From Bombella sp. ESL0385 (GTDB taxonomy: Bacteria; Pseudomonadota; Alphaproteobacteria; Acetobacterales; Acetobacteraceae), in NCBI RefSeq assembly GCF_009725755.1, contig NZ_WNIJ01000001.1:558001-622000 (forward strand): a stretch of DNA of 64,000 bases, read 5' to 3'. The position numbers and the translations under genes are program-made. Below, one piece after another: positions 28,733-37,998 of the stretch (position 1 is the first letter of the stretch; every line of letters begins with the position of its first letter). Under the pieces are notes generated by a model. It did no database searches, was not told the origin of the DNA, and saw only the letters and a list, made by a program, of their open reading frames with translations.

Positions 28733-30349
28733 ATGATGACATTAGTAGATTGCCCCATTCCTGCTCTACAGGGCAGTGTTTTCCCCGGGCAGCCTGAGGT
28801 CCAAATAAGGCGTAATGTTATTTATGTTCCACGGGCAGATGGAGGGCGTGATACGGCGTTTGGTCTTTTCTCGGAGACAGGGCGGCAGATACTCGACCAT
28901 GCTTTATTTTCCAACTACCCTCAAACTGTAAAAAGCCAAGGTCTCACAACATCTCTTACGACATCATCGCACCGGCTGCGCCTTAAAGAGCGTATTATTT
29001 ACGGTGGTGTTATTGGCAATCATTATGGGCATTTTATTACGGAATGTCTGGGTGTTTTGGTTTATTGTTTGCAGAACCCCGACCCAGAGCGGCATATTTT
29101 GTTTCATAGTGATATGACCGTGGGGGAGATTTTTGCCACGCCGTGGATGGCAGAGCTTTTCTCTTATTGCGGTATTAAAGCCGAGCAGATTCTTATCCCG
29201 CATTTACCCGTTATTGTGGAGGAGCTGCTCCTCCCCGGGCAGGCTTTTAGCGAGGATGGCTTTATATATGAGACTTATGGCAAAATCTGCCGGCAGATAG
29301 GCGAACGTGCTCTCCCGCAGGAGATGCGAGAGCGTAAGGTGCAGCCTGTTTATTTAAGCCGTGCGGCTTTAAAGACGGGATCCCGCCAGTTGGTGAATGA
29401 GGATGCGCTCATTAAAGCGTTGGAGCAGCGCGGGGTGAAGATTGTGGTCCCAGAGCAATTAAGTGTGCGGGAGCAAATCTCTCTTTTTGCGTGTCATCCT
29501 ATTATTGGTCTTATGGGGTCTGCGTGGCATACGGCCATCTTCACCGATTATGTGTGTGGCGTTGCTTTATGTTTTGATGACCACGTCTATCGCTCCTTCC
29601 CTCTTATGGATGCTGTGCATGATGCGCGTGTCGCTTATGTGCAGGTAAAGCCTAGCGGGCAAACGCATGTCCCTTCGCCACATGGCTTTCATGAAGCCTG
29701 TATGTTCGAAAAGCCCGAGGATGTCGCTAATGCGCTTTTGGTACGCTTAGCGCAGCTTATGCGGGAGGAGAAACATCCTCCTGCGCCGCGTGTATCACGC
29801 GCGATGCTTCCCACGCCCTCCCTTGGGGAGAGGATTGGTATCTTCAAGCTTTATTCTGGTCTTGGTGAGCCGGTGATGTTGCATACTGCTTCCGAGATCG
29901 TCTCTTGTTGTGGCTCTACAAATCGTTGGCATGTGCCTATTCTGGCTCTTATTGTGGGGGATGTGGCCTTCCTCTGTGCAGAGGATGATTGCTTACCATG
30001 CTTGGATATTGTCCATGATGAGCGGGAGCCGCTGCTCTCCTACCGTATCCTTCGGGAGGGAGAGCGTGTGAGCCTGCAACATCCCAAAACAGGCTTATGG
30101 TTAAAGGCTCCGCCCGCCCATATGGGCCTGCCTTTGCATAGTGATGGAACAGAACGTCTTGATTGGGAGCAATTCACCCTACAGCCCCATAATGTAACAT
30201 GGGCGCGCGGGCGGTTGCAGCAGGTTCTTACTTTATTAGGGCATAAATGCCGCTCCGGCACATGGGATGAGCAGAGCGCGCATCAAACCGGCCTTGCTGC
30301 CGCGTGGCACCGTATGTTCCATGAGGTGGAAGAAACAAGCCGTGATTAA
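28733..30349 (+). CDS. GT61/DUF563-type glycosyltransferase with extra C-terminal domain
   Basis: A 538-residue protein. The N-terminal two thirds look like family 61 glycosyltransferases (DUF563), often involved in capsule or LPS. The signs are the IGNHYGHFITECLGVLVY segment, PVYLSRAALKTGSRQLVNEDALIKAL, and near residue 260 the HPIIGLMGSAWHTAIF block, all typical of the fold. After about residue 365 there is an additional region of about 160 residues (for example GERVSLQHPKTGLWLKAP) that reads like a fascin/beta-trefoil module. No signal peptide or membrane helix is obvious. The gene is monocistronic and its stop overlaps the convergent ATPase gene by four bases. Confidence 0.75.
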   Translation: MMTLVDCPIPALQGSVFPGQPEVQIRRNVIYVPRADGGRDTAFGLFSETGRQILDHALFSNYPQTVKSQGLTTSLTTSSHRLRLKERIIYGGVIGNHYGHFITECLGVLVYCLQNPDPERHILFHSDMTVGEIFATPWMAELFSYCGIKAEQILIPHLPVIVEELLLPGQAFSEDGFIYETYGKICRQIGERALPQEMRERKVQPVYLSRAALKTGSRQLVNEDALIKALEQRGVKIVVPEQLSVREQISLFACHPIIGLMGSAWHTAIFTDYVCGVALCFDDHVYRSFPLMDAVHDARVAYVQVKPSGQTHVPSPHGFHEACMFEKPEDVANALLVRLAQLMREEKHPPAPRVSRAMLPTPSLGERIGIFKLYSGLGEPVMLHTASEIVSCCGSTNRWHVPILALIVGDVAFLCAEDDCLPCLDIVHDEREPLLSYRILREGERVSLQHPKTGLWLKAPPAHMGLPLHSDGTERLDWEQFTLQPHNVTWARGRLQQVLTLLGHKCRSGTWDEQSAHQTGLAAAWHRMFHEVEETSRD

Positions 30350-31812
30350 AGAGCCGCGGTTTGCCAGCCCGGCCCAATAATCGCAACACGGCGGTGGCGA
30401 CCTGTCCCTTGTAAGATGATGGCCTCGCATGTCTCCAGATAAGTGAGTTGCCGCCGGGCGCGTCCTAAGGAGTGTGTGCCGTAAGCGCGGGCAAGGGCGG
30501 CATCATCAGGGCATGGCTTGCCTTCCATCGCAGCCCGGGCGAGGAGGAAATAAACAGGCTGCATATCATCCGGTAAGCGTCCGGCCCGTTGTTGAATATC
30601 CTGCCATTCTTCGCTCTCAGCTTGCTCGCGCGTTAGGCCGCATCGGATGGTGCTGAGCATGGTTTGGAAGCGCGCCATAGGCAGTAAATTGCGTGAGAAT
30701 CCTGCTAAACGCGCCCGCATTTGGAAGTCTTGATACAAGGTAGCAAGCGGGCGATAGGCTGCGTCTTTATCCTGCCCTGTTTCTGCAACAAGTTGCCAGA
30801 GGGTCTCTGGGTCTGGCTCGGTGGAGAGGCTGGCTTGCTGTTGCTCCTCTGCGGCACGGTTTGCACTATAGGCATCAAGTTGGGCGAGGAGGTCCGGCTT
30901 GGGGGCAGCAGGCTCTTTACGCGGGCGGGGTGTTGGCTCGGCAACAGGCTCTAAGATGAGGTCGCGTAATTCCTCCACAGGCATGGAGGGTTGCTCTAAG
31001 GGCATAAGGGCTGGGCCGCCTGCATGGCTTGCGGTTTCCACCGGGCCAATCGTGACCCGTTGAGGCCGGCGGGCGAGTGCGGGGCCGAGGGCCATAAATT
31101 GCCCGCGGGCAAGGTCACGAAAGCTCTCAGCAGCGCGGCGTTCCATCCCTAAGAGGTCCGCGGCACGGGCCATATCAATATCAAGGAAGGTCCGCCCCAT
31201 AAGGAAGTTGGAGGCCTCTGCGGCGACATTCTTCGCAAGCTTGGCAAGGCGTTGAGTAGCGATAATTCCCGCCATACCGCGCTTACGCCCGCGGCACATG
31301 AGGTTGGTCATGGCATTGAGGGAGAGGCGGCGCGCTTCATCAGAGGTATCCCCCCCTGCGATGGGGGCAAAAAGTTGCGCCTCATCCACAACGACTAAGA
31401 CGGGATACCAATAAGCGCGTGGGGTATCGAACATTCCACTCAGAAAGGCCCCAACGGAGCGGAGTTGCCCTTCTGCCTCACTTTGTTCCAGATTCAGCAC
31501 AACAGAGGCACGATGCATACGCACGCGTTCCCCCGCCGCGCGGAGGCTGGCCTCGGATTGTGTATCTGTCTCAATCACGAGATGGTCGTATTTTTCAGCA
31601 AGGGTGACGAAGTCCCCCTCTGGGTCGATGATGACTTGCTGGACGAGGGTCGCACTCTGCTCCAATAACCGGCGGAGGAGGTGGGATTTGCCAGAGCCAG
31701 AATTACCCTGCACGAGCAAACGCGTAGCGAGCAATTCGGGGAGGTCAATATGGGCATCCTCACCGCGGGAGGTCGTGCCAAGGAGAAGGGGGCCAAACTG
31801 TGATGAACTCAT
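30346..31812 (-). CDS. HerA-like ATP-binding protein
   Basis: A 488-residue P-loop ATPase of the HerA/FtsK-like group (DUF87/DUF853 style). Walker A is GNSGSGKSHLLRRLL near residue 36, Walker B VLVVVDEAQLFAP near residue 142, and the GRKRGMAGIIATQRLAKLAK segment is the typical sensor/arginine region. The centre is Pro/Glu-rich (about 285–330), and a C-terminal helical domain follows. Free-standing homologues occur in many Alphaproteobacteria with no settled role; no NurA-like nuclease partner is adjacent. It overlaps the upstream flavoprotein by ATGA. Confidence 0.8.
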   Translation of the reverse strand: MSSSQFGPLLLGTTSRGEDAHIDLPELLATRLLVQGNSGSGKSHLLRRLLEQSATLVQQVIIDPEGDFVTLAEKYDHLVIETDTQSEASLRAAGERVRMHRASVVLNLEQSEAEGQLRSVGAFLSGMFDTPRAYWYPVLVVVDEAQLFAPIAGGDTSDEARRLSLNAMTNLMCRGRKRGMAGIIATQRLAKLAKNVAAEASNFLMGRTFLDIDMARAADLLGMERRAAESFRDLARGQFMALGPALARRPQRVTIGPVETASHAGGPALMPLEQPSMPVEELRDLILEPVAEPTPRPRKEPAAPKPDLLAQLDAYSANRAAEEQQQASLSTEPDPETLWQLVAETGQDKDAAYRPLATLYQDFQMRARLAGFSRNLLPMARFQTMLSTIRCGLTREQAESEEWQDIQQRAGRLPDDMQPVYFLLARAAMEGKPCPDDAALARAYGTHSLGRARRQLTYLETCEAIILQGTGRHRRVAIIGPGWQTAAL

Positions 31813-33050
31813 GCAGGTAGTTTACCGGGCAATGCGCCAGAGAGCCAGAGATGAACGCCCTCTGCGCAAAGATAAGCGGTCGAAAAACACCCTTGGAGCA
31901 AATATCCCCCCGTTGGAGCCTCCCAATCAAGCATTTCTCCACAGGCGAATAAGCCGGGCTGATGATGGAACATGAGATGCTCATCCAAAGCATCCTGCTT
32001 GACCCCACCGGCCGTTGAGATAGCACGGTCTAATGCGGCTGGTGCGGTGAGGGTGAGGGGGAGATGCGTAATCGCTTGTGTTAGCTCATCAGGGCTGCGG
32101 GCTTCGGGGCAGAGGAGGGTGAGCAGCTCGCGCATGGTGCGGTCTAACCCTAAGGCTTTGCGGAGCTTATTGCTCCGGCTTTCACGCAGGCGTTGGCGTG
32201 CCAAACGCTCCCTTATTGCGTCCGCCTTTAAGGTAGGGCGTAAGGAGAGATGCAGGGTGATAGGGCGCGGGTGGTTCTGCGCCAGGGCCTCACGCAGAGG
32301 GGCCGAGAGGGCATAAAGGGGAGCCCCCTCAAGCCCGCGTTTGGTGATGATGAGGTCCCCACGTTTGGTCTGGCCTGCAAAGCTGAGCGTAACCCCGCGT
32401 AATGTGGCGCCCTCATGCCGGGTGAGGACGTCATCCGGCCAGTCGGGCATAAAGCCACAATTTGAGGGCGCAAACGGCGTGCAATAAGGGGTTAGGAGGG
32501 AGGCCCATTGGCCATCACTGCCCAAGCGGGACCAGCTACTTCCCCCAAGGGCGAGGATAACCGCCGAGGCAGGCTGCGTTACACCCCCTTTTGGCGTCTG
32601 GAAGGTGAGGGTTAGCCCTTCTTGGCCGATGAGTTTATGATGGGGAAAGAACTGCACCCCTTGCTGTTGCAATCGCGCAAGCCATTGGCGCAGAAGGGGT
32701 GAGGCTTTAAGAGAGTGCAGGAATACCCGGCCAGAGCTGCCCACAAAACAAGGCGTGCCAAGCCCCTCAGCCCAATTTTGGAGGTCTGTGGGGGAAAAGG
32801 CGCGTAAAGCGGGTTCTAACCAATGGCGCGCGGGGCCATAGCGGGTGAGGAAGGTCTCTAGCGGCTCGCTATGGGTGAGGTTGAGGCCACTACGCCCTGC
32901 CATAAGGAGCTTGCGCCCCGGCCGCGCCATATGGTCGTAAAGATGAACCTGATAGCCGCGCTTGCTCAATAATTCCGCAGCGAAAAGCCCTGCAGGGCCA
33001 GCACCAATAATCGCAATAGGGGCAGTAGGAGCCGTAGCATGATGGCACAT
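31809..33050 (-). CDS. HI0933/BaiN-like flavoprotein (NAD(P)/FAD-dependent oxidoreductase)
   Basis: A FAD-binding protein of the HI0933 family; members are known only as flavoproteins with uncertain substrates. IAIIGAGPAGLFAAELLSKRG is the dinucleotide fold, followed by GRKLLMAGRSGLNLTHSE, VILALGGSSWSRLGSDG, and the C-terminal AGGVKQDALDEHLM...GEMLDWEAPTGGYLLQGCFSTA block. ATG 33050 gives a 413-residue protein with a normal N-terminus; a TTG further upstream would add 32 residues with a poor ribosome-binding site. The stop overlaps the ATPase start. Confidence 0.88.
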   Translation of the reverse strand: MCHHATAPTAPIAIIGAGPAGLFAAELLSKRGYQVHLYDHMARPGRKLLMAGRSGLNLTHSEPLETFLTRYGPARHWLEPALRAFSPTDLQNWAEGLGTPCFVGSSGRVFLHSLKASPLLRQWLARLQQQGVQFFPHHKLIGQEGLTLTFQTPKGGVTQPASAVILALGGSSWSRLGSDGQWASLLTPYCTPFAPSNCGFMPDWPDDVLTRHEGATLRGVTLSFAGQTKRGDLIITKRGLEGAPLYALSAPLREALAQNHPRPITLHLSLRPTLKADAIRERLARQRLRESRSNKLRKALGLDRTMRELLTLLCPEARSPDELTQAITHLPLTLTAPAALDRAISTAGGVKQDALDEHLMFHHQPGLFACGEMLDWEAPTGGYLLQGCFSTAYLCAEGVHLWLSGALPGKLPA

Positions 33051-33227
33051 AGAGGGGCGTATCCGGCGATAATATCGTGTGAAGAGGAGGCTGTAGCTGT
33101 TGTTAGCCTGTTCTGTAGCAAGGGGAAAGATGGGCTTTCTATGCAACCCTCTATAGAATCGTCTTATAAGACAGGATAAGGAGGAGCCTCTAGGCTTATA
33201 GGGCCGTTAGATGAAGGGGATGATGAG

Positions 33228-34061
33228 ATGGAACTCTGCACAACAATCCAAGCCATACGGCACGCGCGTGCTGCTTTAGGGACGGTAGGTTTTGTCCCGA
33301 CAATGGGTTTTTTGCATGAGGGGCATCTCTCCCTCGTTAGGCAAGCGCGGGCGGAGAATGATGCGGTGATTGTGAGCATCTTTGTCAATCCCATACAATT
33401 TGGCTCGGCAGAGGACCTCTCAACTTACCCTCGTGCGTTAGAGCGCGATGTGGCCTTGTTACAGCAAGAAGGTGTGGCGTGTGTTTTCGCCCCTGATGTG
33501 GCAGAATTATATCCAGAAGGCTTTGTAACGCAGATGTCCCTTGGCGGTGTGGCTGCTGCATTAGAGGGCACCTCTCGCCCCGGTCATTTTGCGGGGGTCG
33601 CGATGGTGCTGACGAAGTTATTTAACATCATCCAACCACAAAGGGCCTATTTTGGGCAGAAAGACGCGCAGCAATGTGCGGTTGTTCGCCGTTTGGTGGA
33701 GGATGTGAACAGCCCTGTAGAGATTATCACCGCCCCCACATGGCGGGAGGCAGATGGTTTGGCTGGCTCTAGCCGCAATAGCCGCTTAACGGAGGAGGAC
33801 CGCAAACGTGCCCCGGCTTTGTATCGGGCTTTGTGCCATGCGCGGGACTGTGTGCGTGCTGGGGAGCATCGCCGTACTGTGTTGGAGGCGGCAATGCGCT
33901 CTGTCCTAGAGGCAGAAGGGCTGACAGACATTGATTATGCGATGATTGTAAACCCAGAGACATTCCATACCGAGGGGGAGATTATCCCGTCTCATGCCTT
34001 GGCGTTATTAGCAGTCCGGCTAGGGGCGGTGCGTTTGATTGATAATATGCCGTTATTATGA
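33228..34061 (+). CDS. panC: Pantothenate synthetase
   Basis: Joins pantoate and beta-alanine using ATP, the last step of pantothenate synthesis. The 277-residue protein contains VGFVPTMGFLHEGHLSLVRQAR (HIGH-like nucleotide motif), VSIFVNPIQFGSAEDLSTYPR, YFGQKDAQQCAVVRRLV and the SSRNSRLTEEDRKRA loop (KMSKS equivalent). Length is typical. It stands alone here; panB is not adjacent. Confidence 0.96.
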   Translation: MELCTTIQAIRHARAALGTVGFVPTMGFLHEGHLSLVRQARAENDAVIVSIFVNPIQFGSAEDLSTYPRALERDVALLQQEGVACVFAPDVAELYPEGFVTQMSLGGVAAALEGTSRPGHFAGVAMVLTKLFNIIQPQRAYFGQKDAQQCAVVRRLVEDVNSPVEIITAPTWREADGLAGSSRNSRLTEEDRKRAPALYRALCHARDCVRAGEHRRTVLEAAMRSVLEAEGLTDIDYAMIVNPETFHTEGEIIPSHALALLAVRLGAVRLIDNMPLL

Positions 34062-34357
34062 GGTTGATGTAGGGGATAATATTATGTTCTCCTTGCGGAG
34101 GTGATGAGGCCGTAGATGGTTCTGTATAAAATAATAGGGAGAGGGCGGAGTGCCTATAAATAGGGGTATTTTCGTCCCATTATTAAAGGAAAGGGAGAGT
34201 TTTTCAGGTAAAGAAGGGTAATAGTCAAAAACCTATGCAGTTCACTACATGCAGTCATGCCGGGAAATACGCTCCCCCCTCTAGTCAAGCGCGTAAGAAG
34301 GGCGTAGCGTAAGGGGGTATTCAGCATTGTTCATATGCTTGATAGGAGAGTTTGAGT
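34062..34357. other. Intergenic region between panC and gldA
   Basis: About 300 bases with no gene I can support. It contains purine-rich stretches and presumably the gldA promoter; I found no convincing promoter pair, riboswitch fold or repeat. Confidence 0.45.
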
Positions 34358-35479
34358 ATGGTTAACAATATCCCACGCACCGTTGCTTCCCCTAAGAAAT
34401 TTGTCATCGGTACGGGTCTGCTGGCCCAGCTACATGATGTTGTAAAGGATTTCGGCGATAATGCCTTCATCATCAGCGATGAGTTCTTCGTTGAGCGCGT
34501 GCAGAAGGAATCTGTCGCAGGGCTGGAGAAAGCAGGGCTGAAGGGGAAGGCCGAGAAGTTTAATCGCGAATGTACAGATGCCGAGATTAAACGTCTGGGT
34601 GAGCTAGCCAAAAAGCAGGGTGCGAATGTCATCGTGGGTATTGGTGGTGGTAAAACACTCGATACCAGTAAGGCTGTGGCACATTACTACAAACTGCCTA
34701 TCATCCTGTACCCGACCATTGCATCTACCGATGCCCCCTGTATCGCTTTGGCAGTGATTTATACTGAGTCCGGTGAGTTTGACCGTTATCTCTTCCTGCC
34801 GCAGAATCCTGATGTTGTGGTGGCTGATACAAGTGTGATCGCTGGTGCACCGGTACGCTTCTTCGCTGCGGGGATTGGTGATGCGCTCTCTACCTATTTT
34901 GAGGCACGGGCTTGCCATCAGGCTGATGGGATGAACCTTTCTTGTAAGCGTCCGTCCCGTACAGGGTTGGGCCTAGCACGCATGTGTTACGACCTTGTCT
35001 GTAAGAATGTGGATCTCGCTATGGATGCCGTCCGCAATAAAGTGCCGACCCGCGCTTTGGAGGAGATGGTCGAGGCGACTATCTATCTTAGTGGGACCGG
35101 GGCGGAGACAGGCGGCCTTGCCGCAGCCCATGCGGTGCATAACGGTATGACCGCGATTGAGGACCTCCACCACGCTCAGCATGGTGAAAAAGTGGTCTTT
35201 GGTTTGATGACCCAGCTCGTCCTTGAGAATGCGCCGAAGGAAGAGATTGAGGAAGTCTTGCGTGTCGTGCGGGTTGCTGGCCTGCCCATGACGCTGAAGG
35301 AACTTGGCGTAAAAGAGTTTGTTGAGGCAGATTGGCGCAAAGTTGCTGAAATCGCTTGCGATAAGAACGACACAATGGGGAACCTACCCTTTAAGGTGAC
35401 GCCAGATGATGTGTATCACGCTATGGTAGCGGCTAATGCGTTAGGTGAGCGTTATCGCGCAGAGCATCAGGGCAAATAA
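34358..35479 (+). CDS. gldA: Glycerol dehydrogenase (iron/zinc alcohol dehydrogenase family)
   Basis: A 373-residue NAD-dependent glycerol dehydrogenase, oxidising glycerol to dihydroxyacetone in the cytosol. The NAD-binding loop GIGGGKTLDTSKAVAHY and the YPTIASTDAPCIALAVIY segment are diagnostic of GldA. The metal ligands are expected in AGIGDALSTYFEARAC (Asp), AAAHAVHNGMTAI (His) and HHAQHGEKVVFGLMTQL (His). ATG 34358 has AGGAGAG upstream; an in-frame TTG two codons earlier is too close. The gene is monocistronic, followed by two hairpins. Confidence 0.93.
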   Translation: MVNNIPRTVASPKKFVIGTGLLAQLHDVVKDFGDNAFIISDEFFVERVQKESVAGLEKAGLKGKAEKFNRECTDAEIKRLGELAKKQGANVIVGIGGGKTLDTSKAVAHYYKLPIILYPTIASTDAPCIALAVIYTESGEFDRYLFLPQNPDVVVADTSVIAGAPVRFFAAGIGDALSTYFEARACHQADGMNLSCKRPSRTGLGLARMCYDLVCKNVDLAMDAVRNKVPTRALEEMVEATIYLSGTGAETGGLAAAHAVHNGMTAIEDLHHAQHGEKVVFGLMTQLVLENAPKEEIEEVLRVVRVAGLPMTLKELGVKEFVEADWRKVAEIACDKNDTMGNLPFKVTPDDVYHAMVAANALGERYRAEHQGK

Positions 35480-35493
35480 GGCTCTGCTCTATA

Positions 35494-35521
35494 AAGGGGG
35501 GTGGGTTTTCCACCCTCCTTG
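35494..35521 (+). terminator. First hairpin after gldA
   Basis: GGGGGGTGG / CCACCCTCC stem with a TTTT-containing loop and a short TT tail, 15 bases after the gldA stop. Confidence 0.6.
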
Positions 35522-35528
35522 CAAAAAG

Positions 35529-35559
35529 GCCCGGGGATAGATGCTCCGGGCTTTTTTTT
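35529..35559 (+). terminator. Rho-independent terminator after gldA
   Basis: GCCCGG / CCGGGC stem preceded by AAAA and followed by eight T residues. It lies between gldA and the convergent sensor gene and could act in both directions. Confidence 0.88.
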
Positions 35560-35587
35560 ATATGGGTATGCATATGGTGTGGTTAGG

Positions 35588-37093
35588 TTAGTTCTGTAGG
35601 GTGAACTCCCCTAGTAGGTGGCGGAGCTGGCGTGTACGCTGGGCCATATTGGCAGTTGCGGCGGATGTCTCCTCCACCATGGCGGCATTTTCCCGCGTGC
35701 CTTGGTCGATGGTGGCAATGGCACTATTTACATCCTTCAAAGCGGAGGCTTGCTCGGATGTAGCTTTAGTAATTTCTTGGAGATGTGAGTTAATGTTCGC
35801 CACGTTGGAGATGATAGTACCCACGGCATTACTGGCATCCTTCATAATACTGGAGCCTGCGGTGACGTGGTTTTGGGATGTGCTGATAAGTTCTTTCACT
35901 TCTTCAGAGGCGTTACCGACACGGTTGGCTAATTTACGGATTTCTTGGGCAAGCACGCGGAAGCCGCTGCCCGCCTCTCCTGCATGAGCCGCCTCTACCC
36001 CTGTATTGAGGGCAAGGAGGTTGGTTTGGGTGGCAATATTAGAGATCACATTGGTGATTTTATTCACCGCTTCGGCAGAGCGTTCGATTCCTTTCATTGC
36101 CTCATGGGCTCGGTGAATCATCGTGCCGAAATGTTCTGTGGCAGTTTGGCAGTCCTTCACAAAGTGATTAGCTTCTAACACGCGGGCGGCGGTGGATGAC
36201 ACAGTTGCGGTGATTTGCTCCACTGCGGCGGCTGTTTTCTCGACAGATGCCGCTTGTTTTTCAGTCCGGCGAGCAAGGTCGCGGGCAGCACTATTTATCT
36301 CATCGGCTGTATTATCAATGCTGCCAGTTGTTTCCTTAATGATATTGAGGGTTTGGCATAATGTAGCGATGGCGTGATTGAGGTCATCGCGCATGGGGAG
36401 ATAGGTTGTGGGGAGGTCACCTTCCACAGAGAGGGAGAGGTTTTTATCGGCTAATGCGTTGATGATATGGCCGAAGCTTTGAGTGACGAACTGACGCTCT
36501 TGCTCAATAGCGTTATCAAGCTTTGCCATTTCTTCTTTATTGCTCCTCTTAGTCTCCTCAATATAGATAGAGATAGTGAGGTCCACATCTAAAAAGACTG
36601 CTTTTAAGAGGCAGGCGAAAGAAGATGCAAGCTCCCGTAGGGGGAGTTTTGGCGGTAAGAAAGGGACAGCAGGGACAAGTTGTGCGGTAACATCTTGGAT
36701 AATGTGGCTTAAAATAACGGCATAGCCCCCAATATACCAACGGGGCTCTAACCCAATGCGGGCATGGGTTTTACCAACACGCCGGACTGTATCGGCAAAT
36801 TGTGTCCCAAAATTAGCCAGAGCAATATGACGCCAATAGCCAAGTTGTGCCTGTTTGGCCTGTTGCATATGTTGTTTAGAGGAGAAGAATATTTTTGTTT
36901 TTGGCTCTTTAGCAACAAGGTCGTAAAAAATATCCAACGCATGAGGGATGGCTTTGGTAATATAAGGCTCAATCCGCCGGATTATTTGGCATTCTTTTTC
37001 AGTAAGACCAAGAAAATGAAGGCGAGACGGTAGGTTCACAGAATCATCAAGAGGCTTATTGTCGTGAGTAATGGCGGTTGAGATTGTTGGCAT
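35588..37093 (-). CDS. Globin-coupled methyl-accepting chemotaxis-type sensor
   Basis: A 501-residue soluble receptor with no membrane helices. Residues 20–180 resemble the sensor globin of HemAT-type aerotaxis proteins: [18 protein letters not shown], then [19 protein letters not shown], in which the His is the expected proximal haem ligand. A linker leads to an MCP signalling domain from about residue 260, with the highly conserved hairpin tip. Family proteins sense O2 or redox gases and act on CheA/CheW. No che genes are in the window. ATG 37093 with GGAG 6 bases upstream is preferred over a TTG at 37105. Confidence 0.9.
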   Translation of the reverse strand: MPTISTAITHDNKPLDDSVNLPSRLHFLGLTEKECQIIRRIEPYITKAIPHALDIFYDLVAKEPKTKIFFSSKQHMQQAKQAQLGYWRHIALANFGTQFADTVRRVGKTHARIGLEPRWYIGGYAVILSHIIQDVTAQLVPAVPFLPPKLPLRELASSFACLLKAVFLDVDLTISIYIEETKRSNKEEMAKLDNAIEQERQFVTQSFGHIINALADKNLSLSVEGDLPTTYLPMRDDLNHAIATLCQTLNIIKETTGSIDNTADEINSAARDLARRTEKQAASVEKTAAAVEQITATVSSTAARVLEANHFVKDCQTATEHFGTMIHRAHEAMKGIERSAEAVNKITNVISNIATQTNLLALNTGVEAAHAGEAGSGFRVLAQEIRKLANRVGNASEEVKELISTSQNHVTAGSSIMKDASNAVGTIISNVANINSHLQEITKATSEQASALKDVNSAIATIDQGTRENAAMVEETSAATANMAQRTRQLRHLLGEFTLQN

Positions 37094-37424
37094 GAAACAC
37101 TCCAAGCGTTCTTTACAGCTTTGGAGGGGAATATGAATGAATAAGATTTTTTTGAAAGTATTTTTTGATGGTATAGGATATTTTCAGATTAAATGAAGTT
37201 ATTTATTAATATTTTTGGAATTATTACCTAACAATTAACAATAAGATTATTATATATATGTGATAAAATACATTTATTTTTCTATGATCTACTTCATAGT
37301 GATGGCGGTGTGAAAGGGGGAGGGGCCTTTTGGGTATAATGCCCTTTCTATGAGCGTAGGGGCTGTGCTGGGCGGTAGCAATTTGGTAAAATGAGGTTGG
37401 CAATTTTTTATCCAGGAGGGCGTT
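37094..37424. other. AT-rich intergenic region between two divergent genes
   Basis: About 330 bases, strongly AT-rich between 37,135 and 37,300. It should hold divergent promoters for the globin-coupled sensor and the orphan acidic protein. No gene, RNA or repeat array was recognised. Confidence 0.5.
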
Positions 37425-37940
37425 ATGGCCACAACTGCCAAAATTACTATTACGCTTGATCGTTCTAAGATGTTGAATTTTAACTCATCTATGTATGGGC
37501 CAGAGTTTCTTGAGCGTGTTTTGGAGGCTGTCCGCACGGTGGTCCCAGACATTTATCAGCTCCAAGCCAATTTCGGGTCTGACCTTGCTACAGTTGAGGT
37601 TTTGACAACGGAAGATGTGGAGGAGTTCCCCAATATTACGGAGATTTATTCCGTCATTAAGCAGACTTTTAAAGAGTGGAACCACGCTGTTCGACAAATT
37701 GATGACGAAAAATTAGAGAAGTTCCCCTTCCAAAAGGGACAAATACTTAAAAAGACAGAGGAGCATCGTGGGGAAGGCGAAGCGAGTGATCGCTTTATCG
37801 TCACGCATGTTCATTATGATAATGATGGTTTTGTGGTTTATGAGATTGAGAAGCTCGACCATGATGGGAAGTCTATCTCCGATAGCTTGGAGAAAGTTTC
37901 TCTTGAGCATTTAGAAGAAATTTTTACAGCGGCGGAGTAA
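37425..37940 (+). CDS. Orphan acidic protein of unknown function
   Basis: A 171-residue cytosolic protein that I do not recognise. It has a strong AGGAGG site 8 bases upstream of the ATG, so it is very likely translated. It is rich in Glu and Asp, has no signal peptide, membrane helix or Cys, and looks like an alpha/beta fold (ITITLDRSKMLNF, then FLERVLEAVRTVVPDIYQL). A beta-rich C-terminal part follows (RFIVTHVHYDNDGFVVYEIEKL). It ends 58 bases before the AspT-like gene, which may be in the same transcript. Confidence 0.75.
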   Translation: MATTAKITITLDRSKMLNFNSSMYGPEFLERVLEAVRTVVPDIYQLQANFGSDLATVEVLTTEDVEEFPNITEIYSVIKQTFKEWNHAVRQIDDEKLEKFPFQKGQILKKTEEHRGEGEASDRFIVTHVHYDNDGFVVYEIEKLDHDGKSISDSLEKVSLEHLEEIFTAAE

Positions 37941-37998
37941 CGACGCCAAGGGGGTAGTGCTATGCCCCCTATTAAGCCGATGAGGAAAAGGGTTTAGG

